From an uncultured Mollicutes bacterium (lineage in GTDB: Bacteria; Bacillota_I; Bacilli_A; RFN20; CAG-826): 64,000 nucleotides of DNA. Both the position numbers and the translations under genes were made by a program. Where the stretch lies: assembly GCA_900539595.1 (NCBI GenBank), contig UQCQ01000001.1, positions 252,657-316,656 of the forward strand, written 5' to 3'. Shown here piece by piece: positions 16,170 to 23,627 of the stretch (the first letter of the stretch is position 1; each line of letters starts with the position of its first letter). The notes below the pieces were generated by a model. That model saw nothing but the letters and a program-made list of their open reading frames with translations, was not told the DNA's origin and ran no database searches.

Positions 16170-17327
16170 TTAAGCTTTCTTTTGTTTGGCAAGATAAGCA
16201 GCCAAGGCTGCCTCTTGTTCATGAGCACGTTTAAATGCCTTTTGCTGTTTTTCAATAAATTTGCGATTCTCAAAATAATCAAGACCCATAGCTCTTCTAG
16301 CGCGAAGGGCAATGGAAGCAGCTTTGGCTTCCGCTTTTTGGCTGCCTTGTTCCAAAATCGCATACACGTCCTCGATATGTTCTTCCCAATGATGGCGGCG
16401 AACACGCATGGGCTCCAAGGTGTCGTTAAGGACAGCGAGCAAGAATTTCTTCACCATGACGTCGCCGACCCCACCTTTGCAGTAAGCGGCTTCTAATTCT
16501 TCCAAAGACTTAAAGCCAATGGGGAATTTTTCGAAGTGTTCCGGTTTGGCGAAAGCTTCCAAATAGATAAAGACGGTGTTTCCTTCTAGGTGTCCCGGGT
16601 CTTCGGGACGGAGGTGCAAAGGATCGGTATACATCGACATGACCTTCCTCTCCACGGTCTTGGCATCGTCAGAAAGATAGATGCAATTGCCTAAGCTCTT
16701 GCTCATCTTCGCCTTGCCATCGGTTCCCGGCAGGCGCATAGAGGCTTTGGTTTCCGGAAGTAAGATTTTTGCTTCTTGGAAAACCGGCTTGAAGGTCGAA
16801 TTAAATTTACGGGCAATTTCATTAGCTTGCTCAATCATCGGCTCTTGATCTTCTCCCGCAGGTACCACTGTGGTCCCAAACATCAAGATATCCGCCGCCT
16901 GAGAAATCGGATAGGTCAAGAACCCAACGGGAATCGATTCCCCGAAGGAACGCATGGAGAGCTCGCTTTTGACCGTGGGGTTACGAATTAAACGAGAATA
17001 GGTAACGAGGTCCGAGAAATAGCAGGTGAATTCATGGAGTTCGGGGACGCGAGATTGAACAAAAATCGTCACCTTTTCCGGATCGATGCCCGCGCTTAAA
17101 TAATCGAGAGCAACCTCAATCAGGTTATCACGAACTTTTTGGATGTTTCCCGCATTATCCGTTAAGGCTTGAGTATCGGCGATCATGATGTACATTTCAT
17201 CAAACCCGCCTTGGTTTTGCAGTTCCACGCGGCGGCGTAAGCTGCCCACATAATGTCCGATATGTAACCTGCCGGTTGGGCGATCTCCCGTCAACATAAT
17301 CGACGGTATTTTTTTCTCTTCTTCCAT
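16170..17327 (-). CDS. trpS: Tryptophanyl-tRNA synthetase
   Basis: 385 aa, about 50 residues longer than most bacterial TrpRS. Class I signatures are LHIGHYVGSL (HIGH) and KAKMSKSLGN (KMSKS). The excess is a charged, Ala/Lys-rich C-terminal tail ending LAAYLAKQKKA. GAGGT lies 6 nt before ATG 17327. The TAAACT box just upstream leaves a leader of only about 20 nt, so there is no room for a T-box. Single-gene unit, divergent from dut. Confidence 0.97.
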   Translation of the reverse strand: MEEEKKIPSIMLTGDRPTGRLHIGHYVGSLRRRVELQNQGGFDEMYIMIADTQALTDNAGNIQKVRDNLIEVALDYLSAGIDPEKVTIFVQSRVPELHEFTCYFSDLVTYSRLIRNPTVKSELSMRSFGESIPVGFLTYPISQAADILMFGTTVVPAGEDQEPMIEQANEIARKFNSTFKPVFQEAKILLPETKASMRLPGTDGKAKMSKSLGNCIYLSDDAKTVERKVMSMYTDPLHLRPEDPGHLEGNTVFIYLEAFAKPEHFEKFPIGFKSLEELEAAYCKGGVGDVMVKKFLLAVLNDTLEPMRVRRHHWEEHIEDVYAILEQGSQKAEAKAASIALRARRAMGLDYFENRKFIEKQQKAFKRAHEQEAALAAYLAKQKKA

Positions 17328-17445
17328 AAATTACCTCAGCGATGAAAAGTTTAGCACGCTTCCGCTTCTTGTGGGTGCTTATCCCTGCCTTTTTTCTTCG
17401 CCTCAAGAAAAGAAGGTGTGTAAAATAATCCCAAAGGGAAGAATT

Positions 17446-17889
17446 ATGAGAAAATTTGAAATCGCCAAAGGATTTGAAAACGAAAACGTCATTTTGCCAC
17501 GTCGCACGACCGCTTCTAGCGCCGGATATGATTTCCGCACGCTGGAAACCAAGGATATTCAGCCAGGAGAAACGGTTTTAGTTCATACCGGCGTGAAAGC
17601 CGCGATGAACTCCAATGAAGTTCTTTTGATTTATATCCGCAGTTCCATCGGCTACAAAAGAGGCCTCGAACTAGCAAACGCTGTCGCCGTCATCGACGCG
17701 GATTATTATGGCAACCCCGATAACGATGGAGAAATCATGCTTGCCCTACGCTGTGCAGGAAATAAACCCGCCCACGTGGAAGCGGGTGAAAGAATCGCTC
17801 AAGGTTTATTTACCCCTTATTTGGTTGTCGACGATGATGAGGCAACCGGCGAACGCACCGGTGGGTATGGTTCTACCGGAAAAAATTAA
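17446..17889 (+). CDS. dut: dUTP diphosphatase
   Basis: 147 aa, the size of trimeric dUTPases. Cleaves dUTP to dUMP and pyrophosphate. Motifs: SAGYDFRTL (I), RSSIGYKRGLELAN (II), AVIDADYYGN (III) and the P-loop-like ERTGGYGSTG (V). ATG 17446 has AAGGGA about 6 nt upstream; the longer open frame is rejected because TAAAAT (17421-17426) lies inside it. Converges on the CmpB-like gene with a 4-nt overlap. Its terminator lies inside that gene. Confidence 0.95.
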   Translation: MRKFEIAKGFENENVILPRRTTASSAGYDFRTLETKDIQPGETVLVHTGVKAAMNSNEVLLIYIRSSIGYKRGLELANAVAVIDADYYGNPDNDGEIMLALRCAGNKPAHVEAGERIAQGLFTPYLVVDDDEATGERTGGYGSTGKN

Positions 17890-18782
17890 TCTTCTTTGTC
17901 GACTTTTTCTGAAATAGGGCGGCCGTTCTCGTCATAGTTGTCGGCCGCTTTTTTCTTGGTGTTAGGATCAATCAAAATCATTTTCTTCAAACCATGAAGA
18001 ACTTTGCTTGGCTCTTTCGGCTTAGCAAGTTCTTCTTTTAGCTTGTCCGGCAACCGGGAATAGAAGTCCGCTTTGGCTTTCCTCCGAACTGCTTTGCCGT
18101 CTTCTTGGAGTTTTTCGTAACGGGCCGTGATGCCGGATTCCCTCGCGAATTTAGATATTTTGGCAAAGATTCCCGCGGAGGTCCAAAGGTCTACGACGAT
18201 AACCCCGTAAACTAAGCCCATCAAGAAGATAAATCCAAAGTGGGCGGCCGTTCCTCCGGTCGTAGATCCAAACATATAACCATAAGCAATATCCGCGGCC
18301 TTATACACGAAGGGATGAACCCCATAGTAATAAATCGTTCCCGCGGCAAACCAAATGACGCTGAAAACAGGGCAAATGATGCCGAGGATATTTCCGCGCA
18401 TATTCGAGTAATCCCATAAGCGGACTTTAAAGCCCTTCACGAAAACCAAACCGGCGATGAATTCGAGCACCAACATCCCAAGCCCCATGGTCGCGATAGG
18501 GATCAGGTCCACGACCGTCGGGGCAGAGGCATAACCTAACCCCATGAAATCACCCGGGTTATACATCCGCCAATCGGCCGGCAAATTCTTTTCAAAAACG
18601 ATGCAAATCGTAAACATTAAGATGATTCCAAACCCATACAAGGGCAGCCATGGTCCTTTCATGAATCCCGGATTCACCCATTTCTTCGCCGTGAAAAAGC
18701 GGCGGAACAATACCTCGCACAGGTAACCTAGCATCGAGCCAACTAGGAACAGGAACAAATAGAGCAAGAACGTTTTCATCAT
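17886..18782 (-). CDS. CmpB-like putative ABC-transporter type IV membrane protein
   Basis: 298 aa with five or six helices in the first 215 residues and a charged cytosolic tail. GYLCEVLFRRFF and WVNPGFMKGPWLPLYGFG fit the ABC_trans_CmpB family (putative ABC-transporter type IV), a family of unknown biochemical role despite its name. GAGGG 6 nt before ATG 18782; ATG 18779 directly follows. TATAGT about 34 nt upstream could be its -10. Its last codons contain the dut terminator. Confidence 0.8.
   Translation of the reverse strand: MMKTFLLYLFLFLVGSMLGYLCEVLFRRFFTAKKWVNPGFMKGPWLPLYGFGIILMFTICIVFEKNLPADWRMYNPGDFMGLGYASAPTVVDLIPIATMGLGMLVLEFIAGLVFVKGFKVRLWDYSNMRGNILGIICPVFSVIWFAAGTIYYYGVHPFVYKAADIAYGYMFGSTTGGTAAHFGFIFLMGLVYGVIVVDLWTSAGIFAKISKFARESGITARYEKLQEDGKAVRRKAKADFYSRLPDKLKEELAKPKEPSKVLHGLKKMILIDPNTKKKAADNYDENGRPISEKVDKED
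17919..17954 (+). terminator. dut terminator inside the CmpB-like coding sequence
   Basis: GCGGCCG (17919-17925) and CGGCCGC (17942-17948) followed by six T on the plus strand. It is fully contained in the 3' coding end of the opposite gene. Confidence 0.75.
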
Positions 18783-18844
18783 GTTGATCCCTCGTTTCTT
18801 TCCTGTTTACTATAAGTGCTTCTTTCTCATTAGGGAACTATGAA

Positions 18845-18869
18845 AAAAGAGGAGATCGCCCCCTCTTTT
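18845..18869 (-). terminator. Terminator after the 161-aa hypothetical gene
   Basis: AAAAGAGG and CCTCTTTT around a 9-nt loop, with T residues following on the minus strand. Confidence 0.85.
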
Positions 18870-18888
18870 AGATGGCAGTTTCCCTCGT

Positions 18889-19374
18889 TTATTCCCCTTT
18901 ATAAAGGAAATAACGTCCATCTGCTTTAATAACGCGAACTTCTTCGACGTTGGAATCCAAGGTTAGTTTTTGGCCATCCCGTTGATAGGTTTCCCCTTCG
19001 TAGGTGATGTTAACGAATGCCGGTTCAACTTTGGTGATGTAATACGCTTTCTTGTTCTTATCGTCGATGACCACAGAGAAGGGCTTAATCTCTTCCGTGC
19101 CAAAGATCGTCAGCTCGTCCCCTTCTATTTCTCCATAGGCGTTATAAGCCCCGTTGATAAGGGCGGTGCTAAATTTAGTAATGGAGAAAGAACGATGGGC
19201 TTTGTTCCACGCGCTTTCGATGTGGGTTTCTAGCATGGCGTCGCTTGCGCCTTTCTTAACGCCTTTCCACCATTTTCCGAAAGAACTCTCTTTCTTGTCT
19301 TGGGCCTTATCGTCTTGCTTCTGGTCTTTCTCGTCGACAACCTCTGCATCAATCACTTCTTTTTCATCTGCCAT
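18889..19374 (-). CDS. Hypothetical soluble protein
   Basis: 161 aa from ATG 19374 (AGGAGG 9 nt upstream). Residues 1-40 are acidic and low-complexity (DEKDQKQDDKAQDKKESS), followed by a basic patch GKWWKGVKKG and a C-terminal half that reads like a small beta-rich domain (repeated EVRVIKADGRYFLY-type strands). No membrane helix or signal peptide, no family recognised. Single gene with its own terminator. Upstream lie a tandem repeat and a palindrome (19442-19499) that may control it. Confidence 0.7.
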   Translation of the reverse strand: MADEKEVIDAEVVDEKDQKQDDKAQDKKESSFGKWWKGVKKGASDAMLETHIESAWNKAHRSFSITKFSTALINGAYNAYGEIEGDELTIFGTEEIKPFSVVIDDKNKKAYYITKVEPAFVNITYEGETYQRDGQKLTLDSNVEEVRVIKADGRYFLYKGE

Positions 19375-19441
19375 AAATGCAAACCTCCTTTTACTCATTG
19401 TAGAACGTTTTAAGCAAAGAAAAAGCGGTCAATTTAAGGAA

Positions 19442-19482
19442 TTAGAAGTTCTAGAAGTGAACTAGAAGTAACTAGAAGTAAA
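19442..19482. repeat. Tandem repeat, four copies of a CTAGAAGT-type unit
   Basis: TTAGAAGTT, CTAGAAGTGAA, CTAGAAGTAA and CTAGAAGTAAA in direct succession. The period is 9-11 bp, close to one DNA turn. It lies 68-108 nt upstream of ATG 19374. Confidence 0.85.
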
Positions 19483-19485
19483 CTG

Positions 19486-19499
19486 TTCAAAATTTTGAA
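19486..19499. repeat. Perfect 14-bp palindrome next to the tandem repeat
   Basis: TTCAAAATTTTGAA, self-complementary without spacer, 3 nt from the end of the tandem repeat. Operator-like, but AT-rich enough to arise by chance. Confidence 0.5.
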
Positions 19500-19548
19500 T
19501 TGTTCCCAATTTACAGCCTTTTTTAACCAACGCCTGAAATTTAAACAC

Positions 19549-19572
19549 AAAAAAGGCCGGCGATTGCCGACC
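19549..19572 (-). terminator. Terminator after tRNA-Ala
   Basis: Minus strand GGTCGGC-AATC-GCCGGCC followed by six T, 13 nt past the tRNA 3' end. Confidence 0.85.
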
Positions 19573-19585
19573 CATGTGTTTTAGT

Positions 19586-19661
19586 TGGTGGACCTTGTCG
19601 GGATCGAACCGATGACCTCCTCCATGCCATGGAGGCGCTCTCCCAGCTGAGCTAAAGGCCC
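19586..19661 (-). tRNA. tRNA-Ala (anticodon GGC)
   Basis: 76 nt with encoded CCA. Seven-base anticodon loop ATGGCAT between CCTCC and GGAGG gives GGC, reading GCC. The acceptor stem contains the G3·U70 pair that identifies alanine tRNAs. TTCGATCC T-loop and TAGCTCAGCTGGGAGAGC D-arm are standard. Confidence 0.97.
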
Positions 19662-19686
19662 ACATACGCTTTTCAGCGCGTTTCAA

Positions 19687-19715
19687 ATAATAGGAATTCA
19701 AAGAGGGCTTGTCAA
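19687..19715 (-). promoter_or_regulatory. tRNA-Ala promoter
   Basis: TTGACA (19710-19715), exactly 17 nt, TATTAT (19687-19692), about 25 nt before the mature 5' end. Confidence 0.8.
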
Positions 19716-19787
19716 CGGTTTTTGATAAGATGGGGTATGGAAATTAACGAAATCGGTGTTATATTACCTAGGCCAAAAGGAAAACCT

Positions 19788-20114
19788 ATGAAAAAATTAC
19801 TCTTCTGCATCCTTGATTCGACGCCGAAATCCCAAGAACTGCTCCGCACCCTTTCCAAGGAAGGCTATAACGGAACCGTCATGAATACCGTTGGAATGCA
19901 CCATGTTTTGCCGAAGCTCAACGGAGGGACCGCGATTAGCTTATCGACGATGGTTGAGGATGAGCCAAGAGGAAATTTGACTTTATTCATCATCATCGAA
20001 GAAGAGGAAATGCCCAAACTCCAAGAACGCATTCGCGAACTGACCAATAATTTCGAAGATATTAAAGGCGGCATGTTCGGATTGCCTCTAGAATCCTTCG
20101 AAGGAACGTTCTAA
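19788..20114 (+). CDS. Small PII-like (ferredoxin-fold) protein, unknown
   Basis: 108 aa from ATG 19788, with AAGGA 8 nt upstream and TATATT about 16 nt before that. MKKLLFCILDSTPKSQELLR, a mid-protein polar loop and an IIEEEEMPKLQERIREL helix suggest the beta-alpha-beta layout of PII/CutA-type regulators. It lacks a recognisable PII T-loop signature and could equally be another ferredoxin-like fold. No partner gene; single unit ending in its own terminator. Confidence 0.65.
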   Translation: MKKLLFCILDSTPKSQELLRTLSKEGYNGTVMNTVGMHHVLPKLNGGTAISLSTMVEDEPRGNLTLFIIIEEEEMPKLQERIRELTNNFEDIKGGMFGLPLESFEGTF

Positions 20115-20343
20115 TCCCAATCATCAAATAAAGCGGAGTGATCCGCTTTTCTTTTTGGTTTGGGAAGCGGAATCGGTTTAGAAAAATGGAAAGCATCAGG
20201 AGAATAATAAAGGCATATCAACGCATATAGGCTTTTTACGGTTAAATGGAGATATTCTCTTTTTAAGCATTCCACAGCATCCCCCACAAGCAAAAATAAA
20301 TAACGGGCAATTGGCCGAAAATCAAAGTGAATTTCTCTTCCAT
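20111..20343 (-). pseudogene. Small gene with a probable frame break near its start
   Basis: A strong AAAGGAG lies 5 nt before ATG 20343, but that frame closes after 26 codons (20263). The neighbouring frame is open from 20488 down to TAG 20111 and, from about 20325, reads like protein (FDFRPIARYLFLLVGDA, ending ALFDDWD). A -1 shift within the first 10 codons would join the good start to the long frame, giving about 77 aa. Alternatives: translation of the longer 125-aa frame, whose start lies in the tRNA-Arg terminator and is unlikely; a short leader peptide; or a sequencing error. A TATAAA box with TTTACT 18 nt upstream precedes the Shine-Dalgarno. Product unknown. Confidence 0.4.
20130..20150 (+). 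terminator. Terminator of the PII-like gene, inside the opposite reading frame
   Basis: AAAGCGGA-GTGA-TCCGCTTT followed by TCTTTTT on the plus strand, overlapping the 3' end of the minus-strand frame ending at 20111. Confidence 0.8.
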
Positions 20344-20459
20344 TTTTCTCCTTTTTTGTTAGGTTTGTTAGGTTTTTATAAACCGGAAGATCATCAATAG
20401 TAAAAACGAAAAAATTAAAGGCTGGTAAAGACGCAAAAGTCATAAGTAGCAGCCTAAAG

Positions 20460-20485
20460 AAAAACCCTGCCGCAAACAGGCAGGG
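20460..20485 (-). terminator. Terminator after tRNA-Arg
   Basis: Minus strand CCCTGCC-TGTTTGC-GGCAGGG followed by five T. Confidence 0.9.
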
Positions 20486-20499
20486 CATTCAAGCTGTTG

Positions 20500-20576
20500 T
20501 GGCGTCCCCGAGGCGATTCGAACGCCTGACCCCTTCCTTAGGAGGGAAGTGCTCTATCCAGCTGAGCTACGGAGAC
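20500..20576 (-). tRNA. tRNA-Arg (anticodon CCU)
   Basis: 77 nt, CCA encoded. Anticodon loop CTCCTAA between CTTCC and GGAAG gives CCU, reading AGG. Acceptor GTCTCCG pairs with CGGGGAC with one G·U. TAGAAT ends about 9 nt upstream as a possible -10. Confidence 0.96.
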
Positions 20577-20699
20577 ACGAGGCTTATTCTAATACATTCG
20601 CCTGTATCGAGAAAGCACGCCTTTGCTCCTATTTCTTCACCAAGCGAACATAAAAAGAAGCATCGCTCCTCAAAAAAGGCCCAACGCTTCTTCTTTGGA

Positions 20700-21296
20700 T
20701 TATAAGTTGAAGAAATTGGCTCGGGTTCCGTTGCGACTTAAAGATGCATTTTCCACAAAGATTTTAAGTTGATAGACGCCGTCAGTTGCTTCGTAACGAA
20801 TATCAAAAGACCAAACTGCATTCTGTTTCAAATAACGGTCTTCTAGCTCGGTATCGCGGACATAATAGAACGTATAACGGGCAGAAGGGTTCGTGGAATA
20901 GCATTCATTCATCGCGGCAGGGACAATCCGATAGTACGTCGTGCTGTAATCGGCGGAAAGAGCCATGAGTTTTTCTTTCCCAAACTGCGAAGCGTAGTTC
21001 GTGGAGAAATAGGAATAATAGGCTTGCGCGTTCGTTTCAAGAATCGCTTGATCCTCGCAAACTTGGCTGAAGGAATAGCCGCCATTAAACCAACTGACGC
21101 TAGTAGAGATTTCTCCCGTGCATCCCGTGGGGCAAGTTAAACCCGATAAGCCAAACTTGGCCAATTCTTCTTCCGTAAACCACGCCGAGGAATCATGTTG
21201 TTCCGCAGGAGTCTCTATCGGCGTATCCCCGCCCCCGCAGGATACTAAGCCTAAACTAGCAAGTCCAAGAAGCACCATCGTCATTTGTTTTCTCAT
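20700..21296 (-). CDS. Putative lipoprotein, unknown
   Basis: 198 aa. MRKQMTMVLLGLASLGLVSC is a canonical lipoprotein signal with lipobox Leu-Val-Ser-Cys; a GGGD linker follows. The mature domain contains CPTGCTG and many Tyr/Ser residues, with no family recognised. TATAAT (21317-21322) lies 20 nt before ATG 21296. It is next to the sigma factor-serpin pair but has its own promoter, so membership of that unit is not shown. Confidence 0.75.
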   Translation of the reverse strand: MRKQMTMVLLGLASLGLVSCGGGDTPIETPAEQHDSSAWFTEEELAKFGLSGLTCPTGCTGEISTSVSWFNGGYSFSQVCEDQAILETNAQAYYSYFSTNYASQFGKEKLMALSADYSTTYYRIVPAAMNECYSTNPSARYTFYYVRDTELEDRYLKQNAVWSFDIRYEATDGVYQLKIFVENASLSRNGTRANFFNL

Positions 21297-21316
21297 TTTC
21301 CAAACACCAGCGAAAA

Positions 21317-21322
21317 ATTATA
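21317..21322 (-). promoter_or_regulatory. -10 box of the lipoprotein gene
   Basis: TATAAT on the minus strand, 20 nt before ATG 21296. The leader of about 14 nt carries only a weak TGGA Shine-Dalgarno. Confidence 0.45.
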
Positions 21323-21405
21323 TCATGCGGACAAAATCGGAAAATTTTTTAAGCTCGAAAAGATTCTCATTTTTTGAGAAGATGAATTTGAAAAAAATAC
21401 ACGAA

Positions 21406-22890
21406 TTAAGGCCGATCGACCCGCCCCATATAAAGAGGGAGGTCATTTCGATCGCGAATCACGTAAAGGAAGGGGGAATCCAGGTCAAAGGCTAGTCCGG
21501 TTATGGTGGGAGCCGCGGCCCCCGCCCCAATCCCAGACCATGTGATTGTTTTGGCCGTCGTTCCGCTTTCGTCCCAAAAAATGTGGTTCTTCTGCTTCGT
21601 TTCTTGGATATAAAGGGGGTCACCGTTCGATATTCCCGTTAACGGAGAAAGATCCCGCGAATACAAAGTTCCTAACCCCATGGAGGAAAAGAGGTCTTTA
21701 AACGATAAGGAACAATCCGCCTGGAAACGGGGGAGAGCGACGTCGATGATAAATTGTGTGGTTTCTTCCCCGTGAATCGTCGCCACATATTTTTTCGATT
21801 CGTCTTCGACAAGAAAATTGGTTTTTTTGGCAATGGAAGCGATGTCCCCTCCCCTTTCTTTTGGAGTAATAAACTGCATGGAATATCCGCCTCCATAAGA
21901 AAGACGGAAGGAAAAATAATCCCCATAGTCATAAGCAGACCCCAAAAAGGAATGATGCATAAAGGGAACGACATAAGCTTCTCCAGAAGAGGGGTAGAAA
22001 TTCTGTTTTTGCGTCTTGGAACCATCAAATCCCCAAGAGCCAAAGAAGTCCACCGTATTGAAAAGGAAGGCACGCGTATATTCGTCTACGAGAAAATCTT
22101 GGCTAGAAAGCACGTTTTGATTCACTTTCGAATTGACGATATCCACCATGAGATTGATGTCTTTGGCTTTCTCTAAATCCAACGAATAAGCCTCGCAATA
22201 AATGGAGGTCAAATAGTCTAAATAAGAATCCTGAAACGTTTCTTTATGGTCCAAAAAGAACAATTGGTTCATTTCCACGTGGCTGGACCCTTCTTTCCCA
22301 GGATCGCGGTTGGACAGGAAGGCAGGTAGGAAGTTGGATTCCCTAGAAGAGGAATTTAAATGCAAAACTTCGTCCATTTTGGAAGAAAGAGAAGAATTCT
22401 TCACCCCATGTGAAAGGATATCGAGATGGAGATACGCGCTTAAAGGACTGAAAAAGGTGTTATCCTCCTTGTTCAATCCCAAATAGGCTTCGTAAGAAAA
22501 ATCACTCACCGCGTTTTGATAGTCTTTGCTCACCGGGCGAAGTTCCGAACCGCCAGGATATTCAAACGAATTCATGCGGCGGAACGTATCTTCGCGAATT
22601 TGTTGCTGCTCATGAAGAGAATAATTCCGCTGAACAGGATGATAATTGTTTTTGGTTTTAAAGCCTGCGATTAAAAATCCCGCCAAAGGAACGAGCGCCA
22701 CCAAAGCAGCCGTCGCGGCCAAACTAATCCCCGCAACTTTTGCCGCCGTTTTTCCATAATTAACATAAGGGCGTGCTTTCCCCGGGTTCTTCGGTTCGAT
22801 TCCTGCTTTTTCTTTTAATAATCGCGATTCATCCTGGAAAGAAAGTTTTTCCTCCACGGTGCATTTCAGGTTCTTCTTCCATTTTTTCAT
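21406..22890 (-). CDS. Membrane-anchored serpin, possible anti-sigma factor
   Basis: 494 aa. Residues 1-48 are charged and predicted cytosolic; 49-78 form one membrane helix (AGISLAATAALVALVPLAGF); from about residue 115 to the end is a serpin, a suicide protease inhibitor. Serpin features: NTFFSPLSAYLHLDILS, the reactive-loop hinge DESGTTAKTI and the end SPFLYVIRDRNDLPLYMGRV. The hinge has Ala at P12 but Lys and Ile at P11 and P9, where inhibitory serpins prefer small residues, so inhibition is not certain. The predicted bait region (GIGAGAAAP) would suit elastase- or subtilisin-like proteases. ATGA overlap with the sigma factor gene suggests the cytosolic segment could bind it (inference). 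Confidence 0.88.
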   Translation of the reverse strand: MKKWKKNLKCTVEEKLSFQDESRLLKEKAGIEPKNPGKARPYVNYGKTAAKVAGISLAATAALVALVPLAGFLIAGFKTKNNYHPVQRNYSLHEQQQIREDTFRRMNSFEYPGGSELRPVSKDYQNAVSDFSYEAYLGLNKEDNTFFSPLSAYLHLDILSHGVKNSSLSSKMDEVLHLNSSSRESNFLPAFLSNRDPGKEGSSHVEMNQLFFLDHKETFQDSYLDYLTSIYCEAYSLDLEKAKDINLMVDIVNSKVNQNVLSSQDFLVDEYTRAFLFNTVDFFGSWGFDGSKTQKQNFYPSSGEAYVVPFMHHSFLGSAYDYGDYFSFRLSYGGGYSMQFITPKERGGDIASIAKKTNFLVEDESKKYVATIHGEETTQFIIDVALPRFQADCSLSFKDLFSSMGLGTLYSRDLSPLTGISNGDPLYIQETKQKNHIFWDESGTTAKTITWSGIGAGAAAPTITGLAFDLDSPFLYVIRDRNDLPLYMGRVDRP

Positions 22891-23384
22891 GGCCGGTACT
22901 CCTTTAAAGAAGCCTTCGATTTTTCTCTCGCTCTTTTATAAATTCCGCGAGCACTGCTAGAAGAAGACAATTGATTCAAAGAGGCGATTTCTTTGAAACT
23001 CAGCTCAAAATACGCCCGTTCAATCAAGACATGGAATTCCAGCGGAGAAAGAAGATTCTCTAATTCTTCCCATAAGGTGGAATAAGAGGAATTAGACCCC
23101 CTGTCCTCTGTTAATTCCTCGCAAGAGGGGCTTTTTCTTAAGTCGTCTAGGGCAAGATTTTTAGCAATGGAACATAGCCAAGACACGAAAGACACGTCTT
23201 TGGAATAAGACGAATTCCATGCCTTCAGATAAGTTTCCATTACGATTTCCTGTGCCCTTCCTTCGTTACGAAGAATGGAAAAGGCGACGTATTTCAAAAG
23301 ACGAGACGTCGCGTAATAAACGCCTTCTACGCATCGTTCGTTCTTTTGAAAGAAGCCACGTATGGCTTGGGAATCAATCTTCAT
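22887..23384 (-). CDS. ECF-type RNA polymerase sigma factor
   Basis: 165 aa. Region 2: GRAQEIVMETYLKAW followed by FVSWLCSIAKNLALDDLRK. Region 4: LSPLEFHVLIERAYFELSFKEIASL and a recognition helix with SSSSSARGIYKRAREK. Group IV (ECF) sigma factors are usually held inactive by a membrane protein encoded directly downstream; here that position is taken by the serpin, overlapping by 4 nt. GGAGG lies 3-4 nt before ATG. A TATAAT box (23432-23437) leaves a leader of about 40 nt. I could not identify an autoregulatory -35 motif. Confidence 0.9.
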   Translation of the reverse strand: MKIDSQAIRGFFQKNERCVEGVYYATSRLLKYVAFSILRNEGRAQEIVMETYLKAWNSSYSKDVSFVSWLCSIAKNLALDDLRKSPSCEELTEDRGSNSSYSTLWEELENLLSPLEFHVLIERAYFELSFKEIASLNQLSSSSSARGIYKRAREKSKASLKEYRP

Positions 23385-23431
23385 AGGCCTCCACTTATGT
23401 AACGAAGAAAAGGAGCAAAACGTTCGAAAAA

Positions 23432-23437
23432 ATTATA
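23432..23437 (-). promoter_or_regulatory. -10 box of the sigma factor-serpin operon
   Basis: TATAAT on the minus strand, 47 nt before ATG 23384, just past the tRNA-Pro terminator. The -35 region is only T-rich. Confidence 0.45.
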
Positions 23438-23458
23438 AATTTCCTTTTGCAAAGAAAA

Positions 23459-23481
23459 AAGGCAGCCTTTTCGGTTGCCTT
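23459..23481 (-). terminator. Terminator after tRNA-Pro
   Basis: Minus strand AAGGCA/TGCCTT stem with one internal mismatch and a GAAAA loop, followed by a run of T. Confidence 0.85.
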
Positions 23482-23492
23482 CAATGCTTAAG

Positions 23493-23569
23493 TGGTCGGA
23501 ACGGCGGGGTTCGAACCCGCGACCTCCTGGTCCCGAACCAGGCGCACTACCAAGCTGTGCTACGTCCCG
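23493..23569 (-). tRNA. tRNA-Pro (anticodon CGG)
   Basis: 77 nt, CCA encoded. Anticodon loop TTCGGGA between CCTGG and CCAGG gives CGG, reading CCG. CGGGACGTAGC at the 5' end is typical of bacterial tRNA-Pro, including the C1-G72 pair. Confidence 0.96.
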
Positions 23570-23598
23570 TTGCAAACCAAAGATTTGGCGCGAGGGTG

Positions 23599-23627
23599 AT
23601 TATATCCCTAGCCAAAGGATAATTCAA
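23599..23627 (-). promoter_or_regulatory. tRNA-Pro promoter
   Basis: TTGAAT (23622-23627), 17 nt, TATAAT (23599-23604). The -35 box overlaps one arm of the inverted repeat downstream of polC. Confidence 0.7.

Noticed and set aside
17328..17445. T-box leader for trpS
   Set aside because: Only about 118 nt separate trpS and dut, with promoters for both; no T-box sequence (TGGNACCGCG) is present.
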